7,004 bases of DNA from Deltaproteobacteria bacterium. Its GTDB lineage: Bacteria > Desulfobacterota > Syntrophia > Syntrophales > UBA2210. The translations under genes and the position numbers were made by a program. Under the pieces are notes generated by a model. That model ran no database searches, was not told where the DNA came from, and saw only the letters and a program-made list of their open reading frames with translations. Location: contig DSBH01000067.1 of the NCBI GenBank assembly GCA_011056825.1, positions 1-7,004 on the forward strand, written 5' to 3'. Of the stretch, positions 1 through 6,032 are shown piece by piece; the first letter of the stretch is position 1, and each line of letters starts with the position of its first letter.

Positions 1-250
1 ATTATGGCAGAAAAACGGCTGAATGTCAAGTAATATTAATGATATAGCTTTGAATAACACAGTTTTTCGGGGACGGCTTGGACGTGAGGGTAAAGAATAA
101 TGGGGGAGTTGTGCAAAGCTCTCTACTTTTGTATGGTTGAAAAAGCGACAGTAATAATTTCTGTTGTGCAACCGGTCGCCGGCGGGAAAAGGCGGAATTA
201 ATGATAACACAAGTCCTCATCCTTGTCTTTACGACGGAAACTACGGACAA

Positions 251-286
251 ACGGGAAAGATGAACGTTCATCTCTCCCGTTTTTTT
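251..286 (+). terminator. Rho-independent terminator or leader attenuator with palindromic core
   Basis: Outer arms ACGGGAA (251-257) and CTCCCGT (274-280) pair with one mismatch around a perfect 16-bp palindrome AGATGAACGTTCATCT (258-273). Seven T residues follow at 280-286. This is a classic intrinsic terminator for plus-strand transcription. It lies only about 35 bases before the ribosome binding site of the enoyl-CoA hydratase, so it either ends an upstream transcript, with the fad-type promoter being very close downstream, or acts as an attenuator in the leader. The minus-strand version has a poorer T-tract. The palindromic core could also be a DNA operator. Confidence 0.7.
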
Positions 287-320
287 CGGCGGCCCGTATC
301 GAAGCATACGATTAACACAA

Positions 321-327
321 AAGGAGG
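321..327 (+). promoter_or_regulatory. Strong Shine-Dalgarno for the enoyl-CoA hydratase
   Basis: AAGGAGG, a perfect anti-16S match, lies 8 bases before the ATG at 336 and fixes that start. It suggests efficient translation. Confidence 0.85.
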
Positions 328-335
328 TAGCAACC

Positions 336-1100
336 ATGGAATTTGAGAACATTCTGTTTGAGAAACAGGGCCACATCGCAACTCTCACTTTGAATCGCCC
401 TCCGGCAAATTCAGTTAATCTGGCTACGCTGCTCGAGATCGAGAAGGCGCTCGATGACGTCGATCAGGACAAGGAGGTCCGCGTCCTCATTCTCACGGGT
501 GCGGGTGAAAAGGGATTCTCCGCCGGGTTTGACGTTTCAGACGCGGCGAACGCGAACAAGACCGGCCCTAAGGGGCAGGAACTCTGGACACGGATCGACC
601 GCTTCACCAAGCCGGTTATTGCAGCGATTAACGGGTATGCTTTCGGCGGCGGCTGTGAACTCGCCATGGCCTCCACCTTCAGCGTCATGGTTGAAACCGC
701 GAAGATCGGCCTCACGGAATTAAATCTGGGAATCATTCCGGGCTGGGGGGGAACACAGCGCATGCCGCGCATTCTCGGAAAATCGAAGGCGCTGGAAATG
801 ATTCTTTTCAGCAAGCGCATTACCGCGCAGGAGGCTTTCGAAATCGGCTTGGTCGACCGCGTCTCAAAGACGGGCGAATTGATGAATGATGTCATGGAAA
901 TGGCCGAATTCCTGGCCAAGAGACCGCCTCTCGCGGTAAAGGCTGTTTTGAAAGCCGTCAATGTCGGTCTCGAAAATGGTCTCGACGAGGGAACAAAGGT
1001 GGAATGGGAAGGCACCCAGACGGTATCAGGATCCAAGGACGCTATGGAAGGATTTACGGCCTTCATGGAAAAACGCGAACCGAACTTCAAGGGTGAATGA
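336..1100 (+). CDS. Enoyl-CoA hydratase (crotonase family)
   Basis: This 254-residue protein has the usual crotonase length and fold signatures. It would add water across the double bond of a trans-2-enoyl-CoA (for example crotonyl-CoA) to give 3-hydroxyacyl-CoA in the cytoplasm. Oxyanion-hole segments are visible at about 59-66 (KGFSAGFD) and 101-108 (YAFGGGCE). Both glutamates that mark true hydratases are present: E108 and E128, spaced 20 apart as in rat mitochondrial crotonase (E144/E164). The IPGWGGTQR segment at 134-142 is also typical. The start is fixed by a perfect Shine-Dalgarno at 321-327. The next gene begins 24 bases downstream and encodes the following enzyme of beta-oxidation, which supports the assignment. 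Substrate chain length cannot be read from sequence. A role in butyrate or crotonate, amino-acid or aromatic-derived acyl-CoA degradation, or running in the synthetic direction, is equally possible. Confidence 0.93.
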   Translation: MEFENILFEKQGHIATLTLNRPPANSVNLATLLEIEKALDDVDQDKEVRVLILTGAGEKGFSAGFDVSDAANANKTGPKGQELWTRIDRFTKPVIAAINGYAFGGGCELAMASTFSVMVETAKIGLTELNLGIIPGWGGTQRMPRILGKSKALEMILFSKRITAQEAFEIGLVDRVSKTGELMNDVMEMAEFLAKRPPLAVKAVLKAVNVGLENGLDEGTKVEWEGTQTVSGSKDAMEGFTAFMEKREPNFKGE

Positions 1101-1124
1101 TTCATCTCAGAAAGGAGAATCCTT

Positions 1125-2276
1125 ATGAAAGCTGATGATGTCAAAAAAATTACCATGGTCGGCGCGGGAGACATGGGTCACGGCATCGCCGCCTGTTTTC
1201 TTCAGGGCGGCTATACGGTCGTGCTGCGCGACATTAAACAGGAGTTTGTTGACAAGGGTGTGGCAGGCATCAAAAAAAGCTTCGCCAGGTTTGTAGAAAA
1301 AGGCAAGATGACGCAGGAAGCCTTTGATGACGCCCTGTCACGGCTTATCCCGATGGTCGATATCGAGGAAGCGGTCAAAGATTCCGACTTCATCGTGGAA
1401 GCCGTACCGGAAATTCTCGATCTCAAGAAAAGTGTTTTCGCCGAACTCGACAAATATGCCCCGAAACATGCCATCCTGGCTTCCAATACCTCGAACATCA
1501 GCATATCAGACATAGCATCGGCCACGAATCGTCCCGACAAGGTCATTGGCTATCACTTTTTTAATCCAGCCATATTGATGAAATTGGTTGAAGTGACCCG
1601 GGGCGACAAGTCATCCGATGAATCGATACAGATCGGCTATGACCTTGCGCAGAAGATCAAAAAAGTCCCTGTCATCGTCGAAAAAGATTCGCCGGGGTTC
1701 ATCTACAACCGCGTTAACGAACCAACGCTTGCTCTGCTTTCCAAGATTCTCGAGGAAGGGAGTCCCGCTCCCGAAGAGTTCGACGCGGCATTGAAGCCCT
1801 TCATGCCCATGGCGCCTTTCGAGCTGATGGATTACGTGGGCATCGACATCGCCTACCACGGACTGGAGTACTTCGCCGAGGTGCTCTCGCCGGATTACAA
1901 ACCGTCAAAAGCGTTCGAAGAATACATGACAGCCGGCACGCTGGGCAAAAAAACCGGCAAGGGTTTTTACGACTGGTCGCAGGGCCGACCCCAGATCGAT
2001 ACGGCGAAAGCGACCAAGGAATATGACCTGAATCACCTCGTCGCCCTGCAGGTAAACGAGGCCACCAAGCTTATTGAAGAGGGTGTCTGCACCGACCCCA
2101 AAGAGATAGACCTGGCCATGGCCAATGGCGGAGGGTCTCCCTTCGGCCCGTTCGCGCTTGCCCAGGGCATCGGCTACGAAGTGCTGAACGCGAAACTGGA
2201 AGAACTGTACGACAAGTTCAAGCTGGATATATTCAAACCGACGAAGACCATGAAGGAAGGAAACATCAAGGTCTGA
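1125..2276 (+). CDS. 3-hydroxyacyl-CoA dehydrogenase (3-hydroxybutyryl-CoA type) with two C-terminal domains
   Basis: This would be a cytoplasmic NAD-dependent enzyme oxidising (S)-3-hydroxyacyl-CoA to 3-ketoacyl-CoA, the step after the hydratase encoded just upstream. The N-terminal Rossmann domain (about 7-185) has the dinucleotide loop GAGDMG (13-18) and an acidic D36 at the end of beta-2, which favours NAD over NADP. The catalytic dyad is H144 (in GYHFFNP) and E156, with S123 in SNTS and N195 in DSPGFIYNR, matching the human enzyme's Ser137, His158, Glu170 and Asn208. The first C-terminal helical domain spans about 187-284 and ends with KKTGKGFYDW. A second, related helical domain follows at about 300-383. 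Single-domain Hbd proteins are about 280-290 residues, so this 383-residue form carries the tandem arrangement known from FadB-type and several anaerobe enzymes. An AAAGGAG Shine-Dalgarno lies at 1111-1117. Confidence 0.93.
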   Translation: MKADDVKKITMVGAGDMGHGIAACFLQGGYTVVLRDIKQEFVDKGVAGIKKSFARFVEKGKMTQEAFDDALSRLIPMVDIEEAVKDSDFIVEAVPEILDLKKSVFAELDKYAPKHAILASNTSNISISDIASATNRPDKVIGYHFFNPAILMKLVEVTRGDKSSDESIQIGYDLAQKIKKVPVIVEKDSPGFIYNRVNEPTLALLSKILEEGSPAPEEFDAALKPFMPMAPFELMDYVGIDIAYHGLEYFAEVLSPDYKPSKAFEEYMTAGTLGKKTGKGFYDWSQGRPQIDTAKATKEYDLNHLVALQVNEATKLIEEGVCTDPKEIDLAMANGGGSPFGPFALAQGIGYEVLNAKLEELYDKFKLDIFKPTKTMKEGNIKV

Positions 2277-2301
2277 GTAACGGTTTACGAACCGGAAACT
2301 C

Positions 2302-2337
2302 ACGGGGGACGGACTTGAAATCCGTCCCCCGTTTTTT
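2302..2337 (+). terminator. Rho-independent terminator after the beta-oxidation genes
   Basis: A perfect 12-bp stem (2302-2313 with 2321-2332, GC-rich core GGGGGACGGA/TCCGTCCCCC) encloses a 7-base loop and runs into TTTTTT (2332-2337), 25 bases after the dehydrogenase stop. A minor stem CGGTT/AACCG at 2281-2294 precedes it. In the minus direction the hairpin is followed by GTGAGTTTCC, with no T-tract, so it should act mainly on plus-strand transcripts. Confidence 0.93.
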
Positions 2338-2378
2338 CGCTTATCGCCTTTCGGCAGGAGAAACAGCGCCGCCCGGCA

Positions 2379-2702
2379 CTACAGCACTATCTTGATATCA
2401 TCCCGTATACTCAGACGCTCGAACAGGTCGGTTCGATCATCGTCGCTGAATACCTCGGCTTCAACACGTAATGAACAATAAGTTCCCGCCGCGCTGGTTC
2501 TCGACAAGACCACGCTGCACGATCGTTGCCGGAACACATCTTCAACGGCTTTGTGAAGCGCATCTCTGTCGGTTCCGATAACCGTGTATACCCAGTCACA
2601 AGGGTACTCCATGACCGGTTTCCCATTCTTTTTCACAAGCGTTGCAACTCCTTGCCGGGCAATCCTGCCCGATTTTATTGTCCGGCTCTTGCCGTCCCTC
2701 AT
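2379..2702 (-). CDS. DUF493 / YbeD-like small protein
   Basis: This 107-residue protein resembles the DUF493 (YbeD) family, small ACT-like alpha/beta proteins of undefined role that are proposed to be regulatory. The family signature is seen in the YPCDWVYTVIG segment (33-43) and the C-terminal half, where the pattern S..G.Y.S (residues 69-76) and L...L.....I..VL at the end mirrors E. coli YbeD. The N-terminal 30 residues are basic and outside the core. An internal ATG at 2612 (M31) would give a core-only protein, but I prefer 2702 because that ATG overlaps the superoxide dismutase stop as ATGA, and no Shine-Dalgarno precedes either start, so coupled re-initiation is likely. It is the last gene of the minus-strand block. 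No clear terminator in its own direction follows. Why it is linked to sod and electron-transfer genes is unknown. Confidence 0.75.
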   Translation of the reverse strand: MRDGKSRTIKSGRIARQGVATLVKKNGKPVMEYPCDWVYTVIGTDRDALHKAVEDVFRQRSCSVVLSRTSAAGTYCSLRVEAEVFSDDDRTDLFERLSIRDDIKIVL

Positions 2703-3295
2703 TCAACAAGGCGGGAGCCGACAAAATCCCAGTCAACGAGATTGCGCAACAGGGCGTCCAGATAATCTCCCCGCCTGTTCTGATAATCCAGGTAATAGGC
2801 GTGTTCCCAGAGATCTACCGTGAACAGGGTATGAATGCCCCGCGCCACGGGCGAATCGGCGTTGGCCGTGGTCATGATTTTGAGTTTTTTGTCACGCATG
2901 ACCAGCCATGCCCAGCCGCTTCCGAAACGTGCCAGTGCTTCCTTCGTGAACTGTTCCACAAATTGCTCGAATCCACCGAATGATTCGTCAATCAATTCGG
3001 CGATGTGTCCCCCGGGAACCCCGCCCCCGCCCGGTTTCATGCAACGCCAGAAAAAACTGTGGTTCCAGACCTGTGCGGCGTTGTTGAAGAGCACGGCCCG
3101 CGACGGGTCCTCAACGGTCATTCTCATTATTGTTTCAAGAGGCTCATCCTGCAGGAATGTTCCTTCAAGCAGTTCATTGGTTTTTGCCTCGTAAGCAGCG
3201 TGGTGCTTGTCATAATGAAACTCGATCGTCCGGCTGCTAATAAAAGGTTCCAGTGCATTTTTCTCGTAGGGCAGTTCCCAGCGTCTGACGCTCAT
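2699..3295 (-). CDS. sodB: Superoxide dismutase, iron type
   Basis: This 198-residue Fe/Mn superoxide dismutase dismutates superoxide to oxygen and peroxide. The four metal ligands are all present: H27 (FHYDKHH), H79 (VWNHSFFW), D161 and H165 (VDLWEHAYYLDYQ). Second-shell H31 and Y35 are also present. Q75 in NNAAQVWNH together with A146 in the TTANADSP segment is the iron-enzyme pattern; manganese enzymes carry glycine and glutamine at these places. No signal peptide is seen, so it should be cytoplasmic. Its ATG overlaps the cytochrome b stop as TAATG, and a perfect AAGGAGG at 3303-3309 sits 7 bases upstream. The next gene overlaps its stop by 4 nt. Placement within a membrane electron-transfer operon suggests defence against superoxide made when those low-potential carriers meet oxygen. 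Metal preference is inferred from residues only and cambialistic enzymes exist. Confidence 0.95.
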   Translation of the reverse strand: MSVRRWELPYEKNALEPFISSRTIEFHYDKHHAAYEAKTNELLEGTFLQDEPLETIMRMTVEDPSRAVLFNNAAQVWNHSFFWRCMKPGGGGVPGGHIAELIDESFGGFEQFVEQFTKEALARFGSGWAWLVMRDKKLKIMTTANADSPVARGIHTLFTVDLWEHAYYLDYQNRRGDYLDALLRNLVDWDFVGSRLVE

Positions 3296-4122
3296 TACAA
3301 TTCCTCCTTTTTGTCGTTGGTTCTTTCGGAACCGGTTTCATTCCCCGGATCCGGTTTTTCGCCTGGCAATACATGTCCGTCTTTCCGCGCACCCGTTCCG
3401 GCGACCTCTTCGCGCTCCCCTCCCCTGCCATCATCAGTTGACGGCGTTTTTGTCCTTTCCAGGGCGGCCATCCAGAGGGAATGCCTTCCCCTCGCGTAAT
3501 CGAGCCTGATGGTCCCGGTAAAAATTCCGCGTACCATCGGCCGGTTCGGTTTGATAACCAGTGCCGCTATGTGGGCGATAAAGGCCGCTATGAACAGAAC
3601 GAAAAAAATATTATGAATCCAGGTGGCCGCCGATGTGACCGCGTAGGAAAGTTGCGGATCCAGGAGATTCTTGTATGTTTTCACCAATCCCGAAATAATG
3701 AGCATGGCGATGATGAAAGCCATACCCATGTAGGCCAGCCTCTGTTCGGGAAGATATTTTTCAAAGGGCGGTTCATCCCCCTTGCCGAAAAATGTTTTTA
3801 TTACTTTAATGGACTCCTTCAGATCCCCTCGCCTCGGCAGCAGTCCTCCTTCGCCCAAAAGACCGTGGTAAAAAACATGAAAGAACGATGCGGCGACGAA
3901 CACAACAGCGGCTATGTAATGAATGGTCAGGGTCGTGTAAAAATCACCGGACCATGAAAACCACGGTATTTCGGTAACATAATAACGCTTTCCGATAGGA
4001 AGCTCCAGGAGACCCGTCAGAATAAGCAGAAGACCTGACAGCGCGATCGCCCAATGCTCCACGAGTTCCAGCACGCTGTGACGCCTGACCAGGTTTTTTC
4101 CTTCAATAACACGATCAGTCAT
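3295..4122 (-). CDS. Cytochrome b subunit, formate dehydrogenase gamma (FdhI)-like
   Basis: This 275-residue membrane cytochrome resembles the di-haem FdnI/FdhC family, which passes electrons between a periplasmic iron-sulfur subunit and the quinone pool. Four hydrophobic helices are visible at about 22-41, 62-86, 130-147 and 168-190. Histidines H23, H68, H170 and H184 match the four haem ligands of E. coli FdnI (18, 57, 155, 169); the 14-residue spacing of the last pair is identical. The loop between helices 2 and 3 (about 87-129) is charged and should be cytoplasmic. Residues from about 222 to 275 form a long tail rich in E, D, K, G and P with no predicted order. The gene overlaps the upstream ferredoxin gene by 8 nt, with GGAAGG ahead of its ATG, so the two products are almost certainly partners. 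No catalytic formate dehydrogenase, hydrogenase or thiosulfate reductase subunit is in the window, so the electron donor is unknown. Confidence 0.85.
   Translation of the reverse strand: MTDRVIEGKNLVRRHSVLELVEHWAIALSGLLLILTGLLELPIGKRYYVTEIPWFSWSGDFYTTLTIHYIAAVVFVAASFFHVFYHGLLGEGGLLPRRGDLKESIKVIKTFFGKGDEPPFEKYLPEQRLAYMGMAFIIAMLIISGLVKTYKNLLDPQLSYAVTSAATWIHNIFFVLFIAAFIAHIAALVIKPNRPMVRGIFTGTIRLDYARGRHSLWMAALERTKTPSTDDGRGGEREEVAGTGARKDGHVLPGEKPDPGNETGSERTNDKKEEL
3303..3309 (-). promoter_or_regulatory. Shine-Dalgarno of sod embedded in the last codons of the cytochrome b gene
   Basis: On the minus strand AAGGAGG ends 7 bases before the sod ATG. The same bases encode the lysine and glutamate residues of the KKEEL tail of the upstream protein, so the C-terminus of the cytochrome and the translation signal of sod are constrained together. 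Confidence 0.8.
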
Positions 4123-5110
4123 CGTTTTCGCCTTCCCCCTTCTTTTTTACTCGATTTCGCACGGCGAGCATGGCGGCGGTCAGACCGGCTCCCATGCCGA
4201 TTACAGGAGACATGAGAACCGACGTTTCCATGAGCGACGCGCGCGCCGGACGGCGACTCACCTTATCGAAGTGGGGACGTCCGGGACCTTTTTCCACTAC
4301 CTTGTTTATTTCTTCGAAGGGGACCGGCGAAAGATAAATGGTCCCCGTGCCTCCGTTTTCAGTCAAGCCATAGAGATATCCACCGGTCTCCGCAGCTCTT
4401 CGTTCCGCTTCTTTCATTATGTCGCGCCGCAGGCCGATTACCATGGCGTCCCTTGGACATGCCTCAACGCAAAGCGGCAACTGCTGGTTCAAAAGCCGGT
4501 CGTGACACAGGTCGCATTTGAACATTACGCCGTTTCCGGCGAGCGTGGGCATGATTTCGAGATATATCCCTATACCCGACTGGCGCTGGGGGATGTTCCA
4601 GGGACAGACACTGCGACACTTTGCTCCGCCGAAACAAAGGTCGGGGTCGATGACGACCGAACCGTCCGGATACTTGTGATTCGCCGTGAATGGGCAGAGT
4701 GTTGCGCAGGGAGGATTGTCGCAGTGCATGCACCGTCTCGGCAGGTACACGGTGCGGATTCCCCCGTCCACGGGAACATCCGCCCGTTGAATAAATAACT
4801 GCGTGTAGGGAGTCAGCCGGTCGTACACGTCCTTTCGCTTCGACCAGTCTTCGATCATGCCGCGCGGGAACAGCGGCGGAATCGGATCAACAGGATCGGG
4901 AATCCTGTTCAGGGCACGCTCTCTGCACGCCGCGACGCAGAGAGGAACATCGTGATCAACGCACCCGTCACACCGCGTACAATCAATAAGCGTCGCCAGC
5001 GCTTCCTTGCCGGGTGAAGCCCCTGCCTCCTTGGGTGTCCCGGCGATACCGGAAAATGCCGCCAGTCCCGCAGATACCTGCAAGAAATTTCTTCTCGTCA
5101 GTCGTGACAC
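4115..5110 (-). CDS. Tat-exported membrane-anchored ferredoxin with four [4Fe-4S] motifs (FdnH/HybA-like)
   Basis: This 331-residue electron-transfer subunit should act on the outer face of the cytoplasmic membrane. With the GTG start at 5110 the protein opens with a twin-arginine signal, TRRNFLQ at residues 5-11 followed by a hydrophobic stretch to about 24. The longer ATG ORF (from 5191) would put 27 very basic residues before it and overlap the upstream gene, so I reject it; AAGGGGGG lies about 4 bases before the GTG. Cysteine groups are C44/C47/C50 plus C58/C62, C127/C130/C135/C139, C159/C165/C169, and C199/C202/C214/C218, enough for four clusters. The GGTGTIYLSPVPF segment (253-265) is typical of FdnH, HybA and DsrO relatives. 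A C-terminal hydrophobic anchor spans about 297-317 before a basic stop-transfer RNRVKKK. It overlaps the cytochrome b gene by 8 nt. The first cysteine group carries an insertion compared with the usual CxxCxxCxxxC. Confidence 0.88.
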   Translation of the reverse strand: MSRLTRRNFLQVSAGLAAFSGIAGTPKEAGASPGKEALATLIDCTRCDGCVDHDVPLCVAACRERALNRIPDPVDPIPPLFPRGMIEDWSKRKDVYDRLTPYTQLFIQRADVPVDGGIRTVYLPRRCMHCDNPPCATLCPFTANHKYPDGSVVIDPDLCFGGAKCRSVCPWNIPQRQSGIGIYLEIMPTLAGNGVMFKCDLCHDRLLNQQLPLCVEACPRDAMVIGLRRDIMKEAERRAAETGGYLYGLTENGGTGTIYLSPVPFEEINKVVEKGPGRPHFDKVSRRPARASLMETSVLMSPVIGMGAGLTAAMLAVRNRVKKKGEGENDD

Positions 5111-5121
5111 CGAACCCCCCT
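5108..5121 (-). promoter_or_regulatory. GTG start and ribosome binding site deciding the ferredoxin N-terminus
   Basis: On the minus strand AAGGGGGG (5121-5114) is followed by three or four bases and a GTG codon (5110-5108). This start lies 25 bases after the NapH-like stop and places the twin-arginine pair at residues 6-7, where Tat signals usually have it. Confidence 0.7.
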
Positions 5122-5135
5122 TACATTTTCGTTTT

Positions 5136-6032
5136 TCAACCTGATACCGCTTCCGTCTTCTCCTTCGGTCCCGGTCCGATTGTCCCCACACCGTTTATGC
5201 TGAAACCGATAGCGCCGTATGTGCACGATTTTCTCAGGCACTGAAGACAACGGATACAGTCACTCTGATTCGCCCCTTCGTAAAACTTGATTCCCATGGG
5301 ACAATTCCGGTAGCATTCGCCGCATCGGACGCATCGATCAGGGTAATGCACCATCCGGAATACGCTCACCTTGTTAAAGAGCGAATAAATAGCTCCCAGC
5401 GGACAGAGTACCCTGCAAAAGGGCCGACGTGTATACACCATGAGAACAAGCAGTAAAACCAGTATCGCCAGCTTACCGTAAAAGAGTGCCCCCCAGAGTT
5501 CCCGCAAATGCGGCTGCAGGAACGCCAGCGGAAGCCCCGCCTCCAGTGTACCCGCCGGACATATGTACTTGCAGAACCAGTTTTCTCCATATCCGAAAAC
5601 GTCGACGATCACAAGAGGAAATAATATGACGAACAGCACGAGAACACCATATTTCACCCATGAAAGAAAGCGGGGAATTTCCATTTTTCGCGAGGGGATC
5701 TTGTGAATCAACTCTTGCATGAACCCGAAGGGACACACCCATGCACAGGGCATTCGGCCCACGAGACCGCCGACAAGACCGAGCGTTCCGATCACGTACA
5801 GTCCGAGGTGATATGACCCTGCCCTGAAAGACGGCCGAATGCCCGCGAAGAAAGTCTGAAGAGACCCCAGGGGACAGGCGCCTGTCGCCGCCGGGCAGGA
5901 GTAACAATTAAGCCCGGGAACACAGACACTCTTAAGTTTTCCCTGATAAATGTTTTTTGTAAACGGGAAAAGCATCCAGGCATTACACAGAAAGACCGAA
6001 ACGGTCTGGATGAGACGCCTGATATCAACCAT
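5136..6032 (-). CDS. NapH/YccM-like membrane [4Fe-4S] polyferredoxin
   Basis: This 298-residue protein belongs to the NapH/CcoG/YccM/NosR-C-terminal group: membrane proteins that carry soluble-side iron-sulfur clusters and are thought to move electrons between quinol and other carriers. Hydrophobic segments are at about 8-24, 74-92, 126-146 and 183-200. Repeated Cx3CP pairs at the membrane edges are visible at C96/C100, C154/C158 and C206/C210, and an N-terminal cysteine cluster at C37, C43, C46 and C53 (LNCYSCPAATGACP). Two ferredoxin motifs close the protein: C234/C237/C240/C244 and C259/C262/C265/C270. The last has four rather than three residues before the final cysteine. I take the ATG at 6032, which overlaps the preceding CxxC peptide stop as TGATG; an in-frame TTG one codon earlier is less likely. 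It follows the thioredoxin and CxxC-peptide genes, pointing to a role in thiol-linked electron transfer. Quinone contact is family knowledge, not visible here. Confidence 0.85.
   Translation of the reverse strand: MVDIRRLIQTVSVFLCNAWMLFPFTKNIYQGKLKSVCVPGLNCYSCPAATGACPLGSLQTFFAGIRPSFRAGSYHLGLYVIGTLGLVGGLVGRMPCAWVCPFGFMQELIHKIPSRKMEIPRFLSWVKYGVLVLFVILFPLVIVDVFGYGENWFCKYICPAGTLEAGLPLAFLQPHLRELWGALFYGKLAILVLLLVLMVYTRRPFCRVLCPLGAIYSLFNKVSVFRMVHYPDRCVRCGECYRNCPMGIKFYEGANQSDCIRCLQCLRKSCTYGAIGFSINGVGTIGPGPKEKTEAVSG

Larger units (their letters stand above)
1..335. other. Leader / intergenic region upstream of the beta-oxidation genes
   Basis: I see no convincing gene here. All three plus frames hit stops within the first 47 bases (20-22, 31-33, 45-47), so the 3' end of an upstream plus-strand gene may lie at the extreme left, but nothing tells which frame. 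The stretch is AT-rich up to about 160. It contains a 9-bp direct repeat GTTGTGCAA (108-116 and 163-171), a strong hairpin with a T-tract at 251-286 (separate entry), and a small stem CGTAT/ATACG at 295-310 just before the ribosome binding site. No good sigma70 promoter stands out: the best pair I found (TTGTAT, 17 bases, TAATAA, about 129-157) matches only three of six bases in each box. The short ORFs that overlap this region on both strands have no recognisable protein features. Confidence 0.5.

Noticed and set aside
108..171. Direct repeat GTTGTGCAA as a possible regulator site or attachment site
   Set aside because: Only two 9-base copies 55 bases apart, with no integrase, tRNA or further copies. 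This is compatible with chance in a 335-base leader.
26..388. 120-codon minus-strand ORF over the leader and the start of the hydratase gene
   Set aside because: There is no ribosome binding site, no recognisable domain, and it begins inside a confidently assigned gene on the other strand. Part of its translation is similar to the plus-strand frame only because the 258-273 palindrome reads the same both ways.
464..1174. 236-codon minus-strand ORF across the enoyl-CoA hydratase
   Set aside because: It is a shadow of the real gene in the opposite strand. Its translation is serine- and proline-rich with no domain, whereas the plus-strand product has all crotonase residues.
5111..5191. N-terminal 27-codon extension of the Tat ferredoxin from an ATG at 5191
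   Set aside because: It overlaps the NapH-like gene by 56 bases, encodes a run of arginines and lysines, and would push the twin-arginine signal to residue 33. The GTG at 5110 has a ribosome binding site and gives a normal Tat signal.
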